From NCBI RefSeq assembly GCF_026339995.1, contig NZ_JAPEPT010000002.1, positions 1,225,470 through 1,289,469 of the forward strand: 64,000 bases of DNA, given 5' to 3'. Below the pieces are notes generated by a model. That model saw only the letters and a list, made by a program, of their open reading frames with translations. It was not told where the DNA came from and did not search any database. How positions within the stretch are numbered: the stretch's first letter is position 1; every line of letters starts with the position of its first letter. The DNA comes from Streptomyces sp. NBC_01481 (GTDB lineage Bacteria; Actinomycetota; Actinomycetes; Streptomycetales; Streptomycetaceae). This document shows, one piece after another, positions 24,675 to 34,212 of the stretch. The position numbers were made by a program, and so were the translations under genes.

Positions 24675-26270
24675 TCAGCCCTTGCTGACCGCCGCCAGGA
24701 TCTCCGGCAGCCGGTTCGCCGTCTGCGGCGCCGCCAGCCGTACGCCCCCCCAGCCGATCAGCAGGCCGTACGCCGCGCCCACCGGCAGCAGCACCCATGT
24801 CGCCGACTGGCCGCTCGCCGCGTGCAGCAGGATCGTCAGGGTGATCACCGGCGCGCACAGCACGGCTGCCGAGATCATGCCGCCGAAGATCGAGATCCAG
24901 GCGAGTCCGCCCTGCCCGGGCGCGACGTTCTTGTACGCGCTGTCCTGCGGGATCGAGTAGGGGAAGCGCGCGGAGGCCACCGCGCCCGTCGCCAGCATCG
25001 CGCCCAGCAGCGCGAAGGACAGGCCGAGGACCTCGGGCAGGGCCTTCCAGTTGCCCAGCAGCGACGCGGTGAGCACCGTGACAAGCGCGGTGTACGGAAG
25101 GGTGATCACGAGCAACGCCAGGGCGCGGGCGCGCAGTTCGGTGTACGCGTCCTTGGTGGACGAGATGGTCAGCGCGACCATCCAGAACGCCGAGGTGTCC
25201 TGCCCGAACTGGTTGTACATCTGGATGCCGAGCATCCCCGCCGCGAAGCAGGCGAAGTAGATCGAGCCGGTGCCCTGAAGGGCGTTGAACAGCGGCACGA
25301 TCAGACCGATCGCCAGCGCCGTCACCCAGGCTGCCTTGGTCTTCGGGTCACGCCACACATAGCGCAGGCTGCGCTGCATCACCGTGCCCGTACGGCCCTC
25401 GGGCAGCAGCTGGTGGAAGCCGGAGGCGGACTCCTTGCGGGTCGGCTCGGACGCCGCCGCCAGGGTCGAGCCGTCCGGGGTCGTCATCAGCTTCGTCAGG
25501 CTGCGCTGCCAGGAGCCCAGCAGCAGGGCCAGAGCGAGTACGGACAGGGCGAGTTGGGCGACCGCGGCCCCGTACGCTCCTTCGCTCACCGAGTCCACCG
25601 CGCCGATCGCGGACGCCGGCGGAAGCCACCGTACGACCGCCGTCACCGGGTCGAGCGCTGAGAGGCCGCCCGCGTCGCCGAGGCGCTGGGCGCCGAAGTT
25701 GACGATCTGGATGCCCACCGCGATCACCAGTCCGCTGAGCACGGCCAGGTCGCGGCCCTTGCGTGAGGTCAGCAGGCGGATGTTGGCGGCGGCGACCGCC
25801 CGCGCGAGCGCCACGCACACCAGCAGCGTGAGCGGCACGGCGATCACGGACACCACAACCGCTGTCGCACCGTGAGCGATCGCGAACGCGGAGCCGACCG
25901 CCAGACAGAGCGTGAACAGCGGCCCGATGCCCACCAGCGAGGCCGCGAGCAGCGCCGAGACCAGCGGGCGCGGACGCAGCGGCAGCATCACCAGACGCGT
26001 CGGGTCGAGCGTCTCGTCACCGCTCGGGAAGAACAGCGGCATGACCGCCCAGCCCAGGGCGAGCACCCCGGTCAGCAGTACGACCACCGACGCCGCGTGA
26101 TCGTTTCCGCGCAGTGCGATCAGGCCGATGAGCTGGAGCGCCGCGAAAAGCAGTGTGACGACGACGGACGAGATGTACGCGGCCCTGCGGCCCGACGACT
26201 GGCGCAGGCCGTTGCGCAGCAGCGACAGCTTGAGGCGGACGAAGACCGGGGTGAGTGCGGAGGTGCTCAC
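24675..26270 (-). CDS. ABC transporter permease, ABC-2 type
   Basis: A 531-residue polytopic membrane protein with about 10-12 hydrophobic segments, first at residues 30-50 (AAYISSVVVTLLFAALQLIG). The GTG start overlaps the stop of the ATPase gene (GTGA), so the two are coupled. It has no recognisable ligand domain. Such permeases with a single cognate ATPase usually export antibiotics, lipids or peptides. Longer open frames upstream are antisense to the ATPase and are not real. Confidence 0.85.
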   Translation of the reverse strand: MSTSALTPVFVRLKLSLLRNGLRQSSGRRAAYISSVVVTLLFAALQLIGLIALRGNDHAASVVVLLTGVLALGWAVMPLFFPSGDETLDPTRLVMLPLRPRPLVSALLAASLVGIGPLFTLCLAVGSAFAIAHGATAVVVSVIAVPLTLLVCVALARAVAAANIRLLTSRKGRDLAVLSGLVIAVGIQIVNFGAQRLGDAGGLSALDPVTAVVRWLPPASAIGAVDSVSEGAYGAAVAQLALSVLALALLLGSWQRSLTKLMTTPDGSTLAAASEPTRKESASGFHQLLPEGRTGTVMQRSLRYVWRDPKTKAAWVTALAIGLIVPLFNALQGTGSIYFACFAAGMLGIQMYNQFGQDTSAFWMVALTISSTKDAYTELRARALALLVITLPYTALVTVLTASLLGNWKALPEVLGLSFALLGAMLATGAVASARFPYSIPQDSAYKNVAPGQGGLAWISIFGGMISAAVLCAPVITLTILLHAASGQSATWVLLPVGAAYGLLIGWGGVRLAAPQTANRLPEILAAVSKG

Positions 26271-27088
26271 CTGGCGCCACCGCCGCCGAGCCAGTCCAGG
26301 GACGCCCCGGTGTCCCGGCCGTTCGCCCCCACCAGTTCCAGGAAGGCGCTCTGCAGCGAGGGCGCGTCGCCGCGTACCTCGGCAAGCGGGCCCTGCGCGC
26401 GGATACGGCCCGCCGCCATCACCGCCACCCAGTCGCACAGCGACTCCACCAGCTCCATCACATGGCTGGAGAAGACGACGGTGGCACCCGAGGCGGTGTA
26501 CCGCTCCAGGACCCCGCGGATGGTCTGCGCCGAGACCGGGTCGACGCCCTCGAACGGCTCGTCCAGGAACAGCACTTCGGGATTGTGGAGCAGCGCGGCC
26601 GCGAGACCGATCTTTTTGCGCATGCCCGTCGAGTAGTCGACGACCAGCTTGTGCTGCGCGCCCGCCAGGTCCAGTACGTCGAGCAGCTGCGCCGCGCGCC
26701 GGTCGACCTCCTTGCCCGGCAGCCCCCGCAACCGCCCGTTGTAGGCGAGCAGTTCGCGGCCCGAGAGCCGCTCGAACAGGCGCAGGCCCTCGGGCAGTAC
26801 GCCGATACGGGACTTCACCTCGACCGGGTCGCGCCACACGTCGTGGCCCGAGACCTCAACCCGGCCCTGGTCGGGGCGGAGCAGGCCGGTCACCATCGAC
26901 AGGGTCGTCGTCTTGCCCGCGCCGTTCGGGCCGACCAGGCCGATGAACCTGCCCGCGGGGAGCGTGAGATCGATACCGGCGACCGCGATCTGCTCGCCGA
27001 ACCTCTTCCACAGTCCCTCAACGCGAACGGCGGGCGGCGCTGTTCGCGCTCCGCCCGCCTTCTCGGCTCCAATTGCCTGGTCCGGCAT
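26267..27088 (-). CDS. ABC transporter ATP-binding protein
   Basis: A 273-residue ATPase. Walker A GPNGAGKT (about residues 53-60), Q-loop near residue 100, a degenerate signature STGMRKKIGLA (about 153-163) in place of LSGGQ, Walker B VLFLDEP (about 173-179) and the H-loop FSSHVME are present. It is the first gene of the pair, with the permease gene overlapping its stop. An inverted repeat 20-47 bases upstream of the start could control it. Confidence 0.93.
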   Translation of the reverse strand: MPDQAIGAEKAGGARTAPPAVRVEGLWKRFGEQIAVAGIDLTLPAGRFIGLVGPNGAGKTTTLSMVTGLLRPDQGRVEVSGHDVWRDPVEVKSRIGVLPEGLRLFERLSGRELLAYNGRLRGLPGKEVDRRAAQLLDVLDLAGAQHKLVVDYSTGMRKKIGLAAALLHNPEVLFLDEPFEGVDPVSAQTIRGVLERYTASGATVVFSSHVMELVESLCDWVAVMAAGRIRAQGPLAEVRGDAPSLQSAFLELVGANGRDTGASLDWLGGGGAR

Positions 27089-27107
27089 GGTGCCCCTGCC
27101 CTTCGAT

Positions 27108-27135
27108 GTCCCCGTATGTATGTCTGTACGGGGAC
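27108..27135 (-). promoter_or_regulatory. 9-bp inverted repeat upstream of ABC transporter genes
   Basis: GTCCCCGTA (27108-27116) and TACGGGGAC (27127-27135) are perfect inverted repeats 10 bases apart, 20 bases upstream of the ATPase ATG. It could be an operator for a GntR- or TetR-type regulator or a 5'-UTR hairpin; no regulator gene is adjacent. Confidence 0.45.
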
Positions 27136-27155
27136 CACCTTATGTACGGCGCGTC

Positions 27156-27857
27156 CTAACCGCGCCGGGCCCGTTCAGCTGCCGCATCCCGCCCGCACGC
27201 GTAGGCCAGGGGGCTGATCAACTCCTCGGCGTCCGGCAGCCATCGGTTGGCCGGGGTGGGGCGGCGCGCCCACTGCACCGCGCCGTACCCGCCGATCCGG
27301 GTCGGCGGGGCGGCGACATAGTGGCCCTCGCCCCGCGCGATCAGGTCGATGCCGCTCGGCGTCCAGCCGAGGGTGCTGATCATGTCGGGGATCTTGGGCG
27401 CCGCTCCTGGCAGTACGAAGAACAGCATCCGGCGGTCGGGGGTGCAGGTCACCGGGCCCAGCGGGAGGTCCATCCGCTCCAGGCGCGCCAGCGCCAGGAA
27501 GCCCGCCGACTCCGGGACTTCGAGAGCGTCGAAGGTGCGGCCGGTCGGCAGCAGGATCGAGGCCCTGGAGTGTTTCGACCACAGCCGGCGTGCGGCGACC
27601 GCGCTTCCTGTCGCCTGGTTCGCCCAGTCCGGCCTGACCGGGTGGGCGCCGGGCGCCGGGCACGCTGTGTCGCCGCACGAGCAGCGTTCCCTGCCCTCCA
27701 CCGCCTCCAGCCAGGTGCCGGGGAACACGTCCCAGTGCCGCTCTTCCGCGTACCGCACGGCATTGTCCAGCAGCTGCTCACCTCGCTGTTGGGGGATCCG
27801 TGCGGCTTCCGTGAGTCCGATGGTCTCTTCCACGTCACACTCAACTCCCGCCATCAC
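27156..27857 (-). CDS. bifunctional DNA primase/polymerase (Prim-Pol) N-terminal-like protein
   Basis: A 233-residue protein. The start LLDNAVRYAEERHWDVFPGTWLE followed by a Cys-rich CSCGDTACPAPGAHP segment is the pattern of Streptomyces proteins annotated as bifunctional DNA primase/polymerase N-terminal (Prim-Pol/archaeo-eukaryotic primase-like) domains. Here the domain stands alone with no helicase. The catalytic acidic residues of the primase fold are not clearly present, so enzymatic activity is doubtful. The start is uncertain: GTG at 27857 or the ATG next to it. It sits between the ABC genes and the Nsd-type regulator, which is divergent. Confidence 0.7.
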   Translation of the reverse strand: MMAGVECDVEETIGLTEAARIPQQRGEQLLDNAVRYAEERHWDVFPGTWLEAVEGRERCSCGDTACPAPGAHPVRPDWANQATGSAVAARRLWSKHSRASILLPTGRTFDALEVPESAGFLALARLERMDLPLGPVTCTPDRRMLFFVLPGAAPKIPDMISTLGWTPSGIDLIARGEGHYVAAPPTRIGGYGAVQWARRPTPANRWLPDAEELISPLAYACGRDAAAERARRG

Positions 27858-28099
27858 CTTGAGTTACGGGCGGGTCTCGGGCGGGGCCCGGAGCATCGAT
27901 CCTGCACGCGGGGCGCATGGGTGCACGGGCGGGGGCGCGCATGCGGCGGGGCCGCGGCGGGCGGGTACCCACTCGCAATGGGCGTCACGCGGACCGGGGC
28001 GTCAGGGAAAAACCCGACCAACTCAGTCCAAGTCTGCATTGTCCGACATCCGCCGGGCATTGATCACTTCATGGATCATCGCGGCCTCAGGGGGTAATC

Positions 28100-29482
28100 A
28101 TGGCAGCCAGGCCTCTCGTCGCCCGACAACCGAACGAACGGTTGCAGGCGCTCATTCAGGAAGCCGGGTGTTCCAACGCCGGCCTCGCCCGTCGAGTCAA
28201 CATGGTGGGAGCCGAGCGGGGTCTTGACCTCCGCTACGACAAGACATCGGTGGCGCGCTGGCTGCGCGGACAGCAGCCGCGCGGCCGGGCGCCGGGAATC
28301 ATCTCCGAGGCGCTGGGCCGCAAACTCGGGCGCACGGTCACGATCGACGAGATCGGCATGGCGAACGGCAAGAACCTCGCGTCGGGTGTCGGACTGCTCT
28401 TCTCGCCGACCGTGCTGGGCGCCATCGAGCAGGTCTGCGAGCTGTGGCGCAGCGATGTCGGCCGCCGCGACTTCCTGTCCGGCTCCGCGGTCGCCGCGTC
28501 CGCGCTCGTCGAGCCGAGCCGCGACTGGCTGATCACCGGCGCGGACAGCCAGGTGGCGCGGACGGCAGGGGCGCGGGTGGGGGCCTCGGACGTCGAAGCG
28601 GTACGGGCGATGACGGCGGCGCTCACCGAGCTGGACCACCGCTTCGGCAGCGGGCATGTCCGGCCGGTCGTCGTGCACTACCTGAACAGTGTGGTCTCCG
28701 GGCTGCTCTCGGGCTCGTACCGCGAATCGGTCGGCCGTGAACTGTTCGCCGCGGCGGCCCGGCTGACGGAACTCGCCGGATATATGGCCGTCGACACCGG
28801 CCAGCCCGGTCTCGCCCAGCGCTACTACATCCAGGCGCTGCGCCTGGCCCAGGCGGCGGGCGACCGGGGATACGGCGGCTATGTGCTGGCCGCCTCCATG
28901 AGTCATCTGGCGGCCCAGCTCGGGAACCCTCGCGAGATCGCCCAGCTGGCGCGGGCCGCCCAGGAAGGCGCCCGGGGGAGGGTCACCCCGAGGGCCCAGG
29001 CGATGTTCTTGGCGGCCGAGGCGCGCGGGCACGCCCTGCTCGGGGACGCCCGCACCTGCCACGAGGTGGCGGCGAAGGCGGTGCGCGCGCTGGAGCAGGC
29101 GGAGCCGTCGGCGGGCGACGACCCGGCCTGGATCGCCCACTTCAATCAGGCCTATCTCGCGGACGAGCTGGCGCACTGCTACCGCGACCTCGGCCAGCCG
29201 GAGGCGGCCGCGCGCCATGCGTCGGACGCGCTGGACGGTCTGCCGGAGTCGCGGGCCAGGCGGCGGGCGATCGGGCTCGTCCTGCTGGCCACCTCGCAGG
29301 TGCAGCAGCGGGAGGTCGAGGAGGCCTGCCACACGGGCATGCGCGCGGCGGAGCTGCTGGGCACGCTGCGCTCCAGCCGGGGTTCGGAGTACCTGGACGA
29401 TCTCCAGCAGCGGCTGGAGCCGTACGCGGACGAGCCGTCGGTCCGCGAGTTCGGGGCGCGTCTCGAGCTCCAGGCGGCGTGA
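28100..29482 (+). CDS. NsdA/NsdB-like TPR regulator
   Basis: A 460-residue protein. N-terminal region (about residues 10-85) resembles a divergent helix-turn-helix (NERLQALIQEAGCSNAGLARRVN, then SVARWLRGQQPRG), followed by a long alpha-helical TPR-like region (about 190-450) with repeated helical pairs such as LAQRYYIQALRLAQAAGDRGY and AAARHASDALDGL. This layout is that of the Streptomyces Nsd family of differentiation repressors. Which paralogue it is cannot be decided from sequence alone. The ATG follows a GGGGG site. Divergent from the Prim-Pol-like gene. Confidence 0.75.
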   Translation: MAARPLVARQPNERLQALIQEAGCSNAGLARRVNMVGAERGLDLRYDKTSVARWLRGQQPRGRAPGIISEALGRKLGRTVTIDEIGMANGKNLASGVGLLFSPTVLGAIEQVCELWRSDVGRRDFLSGSAVAASALVEPSRDWLITGADSQVARTAGARVGASDVEAVRAMTAALTELDHRFGSGHVRPVVVHYLNSVVSGLLSGSYRESVGRELFAAAARLTELAGYMAVDTGQPGLAQRYYIQALRLAQAAGDRGYGGYVLAASMSHLAAQLGNPREIAQLARAAQEGARGRVTPRAQAMFLAAEARGHALLGDARTCHEVAAKAVRALEQAEPSAGDDPAWIAHFNQAYLADELAHCYRDLGQPEAAARHASDALDGLPESRARRRAIGLVLLATSQVQQREVEEACHTGMRAAELLGTLRSSRGSEYLDDLQQRLEPYADEPSVREFGARLELQAA

Positions 29483-29622
29483 GGGGGAGCGCGGGGTATC
29501 GGCGGGCAATACCAGCGTCTTGTGCAGCAGTCTTGTCACCGCTCCCACGCGTGTGTGCGGAGCGGCCGAGTCACCCGGTAGCGTGAACCGTCGATTGCGT
29601 AGGTCCACACGTAGGAGTCCCG

Positions 29623-31314
29623 GTGACGCAAAGCGGACAGGGTGACGAGCAGCAGCAGCCTGCAGCTCGGCCCGCGCACGAAGGCGTCGTGCTGCCCGCC
29701 GACGGAAGCGAGCCCTGGATACCGGGGGTCTCCGAGGCTCAGGCTTCTCCGGCGGGCGGCCGTCCGTGGGGCGAGCCGTGGGGACCGCAGCAGGGTGGAC
29801 CGGGTGCGCCTGGTATGCCGGATATGTCCGGCGGTCCGCACGTCCAGGGTGCGCAGGACGGTTGGGGTCAGAACCCGCAGTCGGGGTACGACGGTCAGCC
29901 GCAGGGCCGGCCGTCGCAGGAGCCTCAGCCGGGGTACGGCGCGCACGCGCAGCAGCAGGGCGCCCATGCACTGCCGCCGCACGAGCCAGCCGCCCAGTCC
30001 GGGTACGGCGCCCAGCCGCTGCCCGCGCCGGGCGCGCCCGCCCAGTCCGGGTACGGCGGCCAGGCGCTGCCTCCCGCCGGGGCGCCGCCGCAGGGACCTG
30101 CCCCGTACGGCGGGTACGGCGGCCAGGCGCTGCCCCCGCAGGGCCCGGCCCCGCAGAGCGGATACCCGCAGGGCCCGGCCCCGGATGCCGAGTACGGCAC
30201 GCAGGTGCTGCCCGCGCAGGCCGGTGCGTACGGCGCGCAGCCTCAGCCTCAGCCGCTGCCGGACGCCCTGCCCCCGCACGCCGCCGGCGCGGACTCCGAC
30301 GCCACGCAGTACATCCCTCCCGTCGCCCCGGGCGCGCCGCCGGGTCAGAACCCCGCCGAGTCGACGCAGTTCCTCGGTGCCGTGCCCGGCCGGGGGCCCG
30401 CGTCGGGGCCCGACGCCGATGCCACGCAGTACATCGCGCCGGTTCCGCCCGCGCCCAGCGCCGCGCCCTTCGGGATCCGGCCGGGGGCTCCGGGGGACAG
30501 GCAGCCTCCCGCGGAGTTCGACAGCCTCTTCCGTACGGACGCGCCCGGGGACCGGATTCCGGACTCCACCCAGCAGTTGCCCCGCTTCGAGGCGCCCCGG
30601 GTGCAGTTCCAGCAGCCACGCCAACAGCAGTACCAGCAGCCGCAGTACGAGCCGCACGACCTCGACCCCGAGCCCCGCGCGCACAAGTCCTCGCGCACGC
30701 CGGTCATCGCGGCGGTCGTCGTCGGCTGTGCCGTACTCGGACTCGGCGTGAGCATGGTGATGTTCAACGGGGACGACAAGAAGGACGACTCCGGCACCGG
30801 CAAGAACGTCGCCGCCACGTCCCCCGCCCCGAGCGGCAGCCCCCAGTCCGCCGCCGACCCCGCCAAGGCGCAGGCCGAGGCGCTCGACAAGCTTCTCGCG
30901 GACAGCAACAACAGCCGCTCCGTGGTGATCCGCTCGGTGGAGAACATCAAGCGGTGCCAGAACCTGGACCAGGCGACCACCGATCTGCAGGGCGCCGCGC
31001 AGCAGCGCCGCGGTCTGGTGACCCGGTTGGACGGCCTGACCGTCGACAAGCTGCCCAGCCATGACGAGTTGACCTCGGCGCTCACCAGGGCCTGGCAGGC
31101 GTCCGCGTCGGCGGACGACCACTACGCGGCCTGGGCCCAGCAGGTCAAGGACAAGAAGGGCTGCAAGGACGGCAGGGCGCGCAACACCGGCCAGACCGCC
31201 CTGGCCAACCGCGCCAGCGGTGACGCGAGCAAGGCCAAGAAGGAAGCTTCCGGGCTCTGGAACGACATCGCCGCCAAGTACGGGCTCACCAAGCGGCGCA
31301 GCGAGCAGTTGTAG
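29623..31314 (+). CDS. Pro/Gln/Gly-rich single-pass membrane protein
   Basis: A 563-residue protein. About 340 residues of cytosolic, low-complexity Pro/Gln/Gly/Ala sequence (repeats like GYGGQALP and QGPAPQSGY) precede one transmembrane helix (VIAAVVVGCAVLGLGVSMVMF, about residues 362-382) and a helical extracellular part with two Cys (KRCQNLDQ, KGCKDGR). The GTG at 29623 is preceded by only a weak ribosome-binding site. No known domain; similar proteins are linked to the Streptomyces cell envelope. The coding DNA has many short repeats. Confidence 0.75.
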   Translation: MTQSGQGDEQQQPAARPAHEGVVLPADGSEPWIPGVSEAQASPAGGRPWGEPWGPQQGGPGAPGMPDMSGGPHVQGAQDGWGQNPQSGYDGQPQGRPSQEPQPGYGAHAQQQGAHALPPHEPAAQSGYGAQPLPAPGAPAQSGYGGQALPPAGAPPQGPAPYGGYGGQALPPQGPAPQSGYPQGPAPDAEYGTQVLPAQAGAYGAQPQPQPLPDALPPHAAGADSDATQYIPPVAPGAPPGQNPAESTQFLGAVPGRGPASGPDADATQYIAPVPPAPSAAPFGIRPGAPGDRQPPAEFDSLFRTDAPGDRIPDSTQQLPRFEAPRVQFQQPRQQQYQQPQYEPHDLDPEPRAHKSSRTPVIAAVVVGCAVLGLGVSMVMFNGDDKKDDSGTGKNVAATSPAPSGSPQSAADPAKAQAEALDKLLADSNNSRSVVIRSVENIKRCQNLDQATTDLQGAAQQRRGLVTRLDGLTVDKLPSHDELTSALTRAWQASASADDHYAAWAQQVKDKKGCKDGRARNTGQTALANRASGDASKAKKEASGLWNDIAAKYGLTKRRSEQL

Positions 31315-31367
31315 AAGCGGCCGCGGTGGTCAAGGGGCCTCAGAGCACCTCAGGGCCTCAGAAGGTC

Positions 31368-32696
31368 TCAGAGGGTCGAGGATTCCGTCAGCGTCTTGGT
31401 GACGTCCACGAAGCCCGGCTTCTGCGCCACCAGCCGCCCGCCGCGCACTACTTGGAAGGTCACGCTGCGGTTGACGATCCGCGGGAAGCTGGGCGTGCCG
31501 AGCATGTCGTCGTACTCCCACCGCAGGGTGGGCGTGAGCCCGCCGGTCGACACCTGCACCCCGTTGTCCAGAGCCTTCGAGATCATCCCCGGGGTGATCT
31601 TGTCCGCGTGGAGCGACTTGATGACCGTCCGCAGCACGGTGTAGGCGATCCAGGTGGTCTGGACGCCCGCGTCGGCGGGGTCGATGCGGTTGTCGCCGAA
31701 GGCGTGGGCGCGGATGACCTTCTCCATCTCGGTCCAGCGCGCATCGCCCGCGTCCGGGTACCAGCCGGTGACGTACGCGCCTTCGAGCGGGCCGTTGCGG
31801 CCGCCGGTGCGGTCGATGAGCGGCTGGCCGACGCTGCCCATGACGGAGGAGATCCGGATCTTGCGGTTGTCCTCGGGCAGTCGCCGGAAGGAGTCGACGA
31901 AGGTCTCGGTGCGGTCCCCGAGCGCCGCCGTCACACATCCGGGGCGGTCCGACCCGAACGCGATACCGGCCCCCGCCTTCTTGCGGGCCTGCGTGGCCTG
32001 CGAGGTGTAGTCGGTCGCGTCCTCGGCCGCCAGGATGTCGGTGGACTTGTCCCGGCTGCCCTCGGAGAGGCCGGAGTTGAGGAGCTGGGGCAGCTCGTCG
32101 CCCGCGAGGGTGTTGGGCCGTACCAGCGAGACCCGCTCGCACACGTCGGCGAGCTGCCGGCCGTTGCCCGCGAGAAGGGACGCCTGGCCGCCGTTGACGG
32201 GGTAGGAGAGGTAGCTGGTGAACTCCTCGCCGGATATCCCGTACCCGCCGATGTAGGGGATGCCCGCGGCCTCCAGGGGGGCCATGAACGCGTCGCCGTG
32301 CTGGCTGTAGGAGCCGACGACCGCGACCACGCCCTCCTTGACCGCCCGCCGGGCGCAGGCGGCGGCCCCGGTGGAGCTGTTCTCCTCGTTGCAGGAGATG
32401 ACCCGAAGCTCGTGCCCGTCCAGGCCGTCCTGTGTCTTGGCCCACTTGGCATAAGCCTTCGCCATCGCGGGCATGCCGGGCATGTTCGTCGCCCGGGTGT
32501 CCTCGGGAGCGAAGGTCATCACCTTGACGGGCTCCCTGGAGCCCCCCGAGCCATCAGGGAGCACGCCACAGCCCGCGACCAGAGACGTTCCGGCCGCCAC
32601 AGCTGCCGTGGTGGTCGTCCAAACGGCCCGAACCCGTGCGGTCCTGGAGGGGCGGGGGGAGGAGGAACGTCGCCAACCGGTCATGGTCAAGCACAT
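31368..32696 (-). CDS. ABC-type solute-binding lipoprotein, Leu/Ile/Val-binding type
   Basis: A 442-residue lipoprotein with basic N-terminus, hydrophobic run and a lipobox LVAGC around residue 43. The mature part has the periplasmic-binding-protein type I pattern of branched-chain amino-acid receptors (VGSYSQHGDAFMAPLEAAGIPYIGGYG, then IKSLHADKITPGMISKAL). No permease or ATPase is beside it, so it may serve a transporter elsewhere or act as a sensor. I chose the ATG at 32696 because GGGAGGCGG lies just upstream; a longer frame goes to 32852 without support. Divergent from the next gene. Confidence 0.82.
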   Translation of the reverse strand: MCLTMTGWRRSSSPRPSRTARVRAVWTTTTAAVAAGTSLVAGCGVLPDGSGGSREPVKVMTFAPEDTRATNMPGMPAMAKAYAKWAKTQDGLDGHELRVISCNEENSSTGAAACARRAVKEGVVAVVGSYSQHGDAFMAPLEAAGIPYIGGYGISGEEFTSYLSYPVNGGQASLLAGNGRQLADVCERVSLVRPNTLAGDELPQLLNSGLSEGSRDKSTDILAAEDATDYTSQATQARKKAGAGIAFGSDRPGCVTAALGDRTETFVDSFRRLPEDNRKIRISSVMGSVGQPLIDRTGGRNGPLEGAYVTGWYPDAGDARWTEMEKVIRAHAFGDNRIDPADAGVQTTWIAYTVLRTVIKSLHADKITPGMISKALDNGVQVSTGGLTPTLRWEYDDMLGTPSFPRIVNRSVTFQVVRGGRLVAQKPGFVDVTKTLTESSTL

Positions 32697-32806
32697 TTCC
32701 GCCTCCCGGGTAACGGCGCAGTGAGCATTGTTCAACCAGGGGTGACGAGAAGGTGAATTACAGGGGGCGGTCAGGCCGACCGGCGGGGGAACGTACGATC
32801 GACGGC

Positions 32807-33304
32807 GTGCAGCAAGGATCGGTCCCCTCTTCCCGTCGCGGCAGTCGCTCATCCACCATGGGCGGCATGCCGCTCAATGACATGCCCTGGTGGCGCTGGC
32901 GCAGCAACGTGCGCTCGGCGCTGCACATGCTTTCCGATCCCGTCTTCCATCAGGAGTGCTGGCTCGCCGGCCGCGAGGGGTACGGCGACGTCACCGACGC
33001 CGTGTACCGCCTGGTCGAGGACACCTGGCTGGACAACTGGTCCGCCGAGAAGTACGTCGGCACGATCTTCCGCGACTCGGGCGAGGCCGCGCTGGTCGAC
33101 GTCGCCGTCCTGCGCGTGCTGCGGATCATGCACCAAGTCGGTGCGGACGCTCCCGTATCGGCGTATCTGGAGCATCACGGCTGGCCGGAGGCCGTACGGG
33201 CCGCCCGTGAGGCGCACGTCCGCCTCTCGGCCAACGACGGCGAGGACCCGGATGCCCCGCCGCGTTCGCTGGACGTGCTCCGCATCATGACGCGGTCCGC
33301 CTGA
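32807..33304 (+). CDS. conserved hypothetical protein
   Basis: A 165-residue cytosolic protein that I cannot assign. The core from PLNDMPWWRWRSNVRSALHM onwards is helical, with a WLDNWSAEKYVGTIFRDSGEA segment; it is conserved-looking and has normal codon bias. Several starts are possible: GTG 32807, ATG 32858 or ATG 32867; the conserved part starts at the last. It lies 45 bases upstream of purU on the same strand. Confidence 0.65.
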   Translation: MQQGSVPSSRRGSRSSTMGGMPLNDMPWWRWRSNVRSALHMLSDPVFHQECWLAGREGYGDVTDAVYRLVEDTWLDNWSAEKYVGTIFRDSGEAALVDVAVLRVLRIMHQVGADAPVSAYLEHHGWPEAVRAAREAHVRLSANDGEDPDAPPRSLDVLRIMTRSA

Positions 33305-33349
33305 CGGACGCGTTCCTGCCGCGACCGGCCGATATGGCACTCTACGGGG

Positions 33350-34201
33350 ATGACTGACCAGTACGTCCTGACGCTCTCCTGCCCCGACAAAAAGGGCATT
33401 GTGCACGCCGTGTCGAGCTATCTCTACATCACCGGCTGCAACATCGAGGACAGTCAGCAGTTCGGGGACCGGGACACGGGTCTGTTCTTCATGCGGGTCC
33501 ACTTCTCGGCCGAGGAGCCGGTGACCGTGGAGAAGCTGCGGGCGGGCTTCGCCGCCGTCGGGGAGTCCTTCCAGATGGACTGGCAGATCCATCTCGCCGA
33601 GGAGCCGATGCGGATCGTCCTCATGGTCAGCAAGTTCGGCCACTGCCTCAACGATCTTCTCTTCCGCTGGAGGACGGGCGCGCTGCCGGTCGAGATCGCC
33701 GCGGTCGTCTCCAATCACACGGACTTCGCGGAGCTCGTCACCTCGTACGGCATCCCCTTCCATCACATTCCGGTCACCAGGGACACGAAGGCGGCGGCCG
33801 AGGCGCAGGTGCTGGAGCTGGTACGCGCCGAGAATGTCGAACTTGTCGTGCTCGCCCGCTATATGCAGGTGCTCTCGGACGATTTCTGCAAGCAGCTGAG
33901 CGGCCGGATCATCAACATCCACCACTCCTTCCTGCCGAGCTTCAAGGGCGCGAAGCCGTACCACCAGGCCCACGCGCGCGGCGTGAAGCTGATCGGCGCG
34001 ACCGCGCACTATGTCACGGCCGACCTCGACGAGGGCCCGATCATCGAGCAGGAAGTCGAGCGCGTCGGCCACCAGGTGACCCCGGAGCAGCTGGTGGCGG
34101 TAGGCCGCGACGTGGAGTGCCAGGCGCTCGCCCGCGCGGTGAAATGGCACGCGGAGCACCGGATCCTGCTGAACGGGCGTCGTACGGTCGTCTTCGCCTA
34201 G
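33350..34201 (+). CDS. purU: formyltetrahydrofolate deformylase
   Basis: A 283-residue enzyme that hydrolyses 10-formyl-THF to THF and formate, which balances one-carbon units and feeds purine synthesis. An N-terminal ACT domain (LTLSCPDKKGIVHAVSSYL, 1-85) precedes the formyltransferase domain (85-283) with INIHHSFLPSFKG (about 187-199), where the His is catalytic, and the DLDEGPIIEQ segment (about 222-231) with the catalytic Asp. The stop lies 11 bases from the stop of the convergent lipoprotein gene. Confidence 0.95.
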   Translation: MTDQYVLTLSCPDKKGIVHAVSSYLYITGCNIEDSQQFGDRDTGLFFMRVHFSAEEPVTVEKLRAGFAAVGESFQMDWQIHLAEEPMRIVLMVSKFGHCLNDLLFRWRTGALPVEIAAVVSNHTDFAELVTSYGIPFHHIPVTRDTKAAAEAQVLELVRAENVELVVLARYMQVLSDDFCKQLSGRIINIHHSFLPSFKGAKPYHQAHARGVKLIGATAHYVTADLDEGPIIEQEVERVGHQVTPEQLVAVGRDVECQALARAVKWHAEHRILLNGRRTVVFA

Positions 34202-34212
34202 CTTGAACACCC

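Noticed and set aside
28050..28085. TGATC...GATCA inverted repeat before the Nsd-like gene
   Set aside because: Arms are only five bases; chance is likely.
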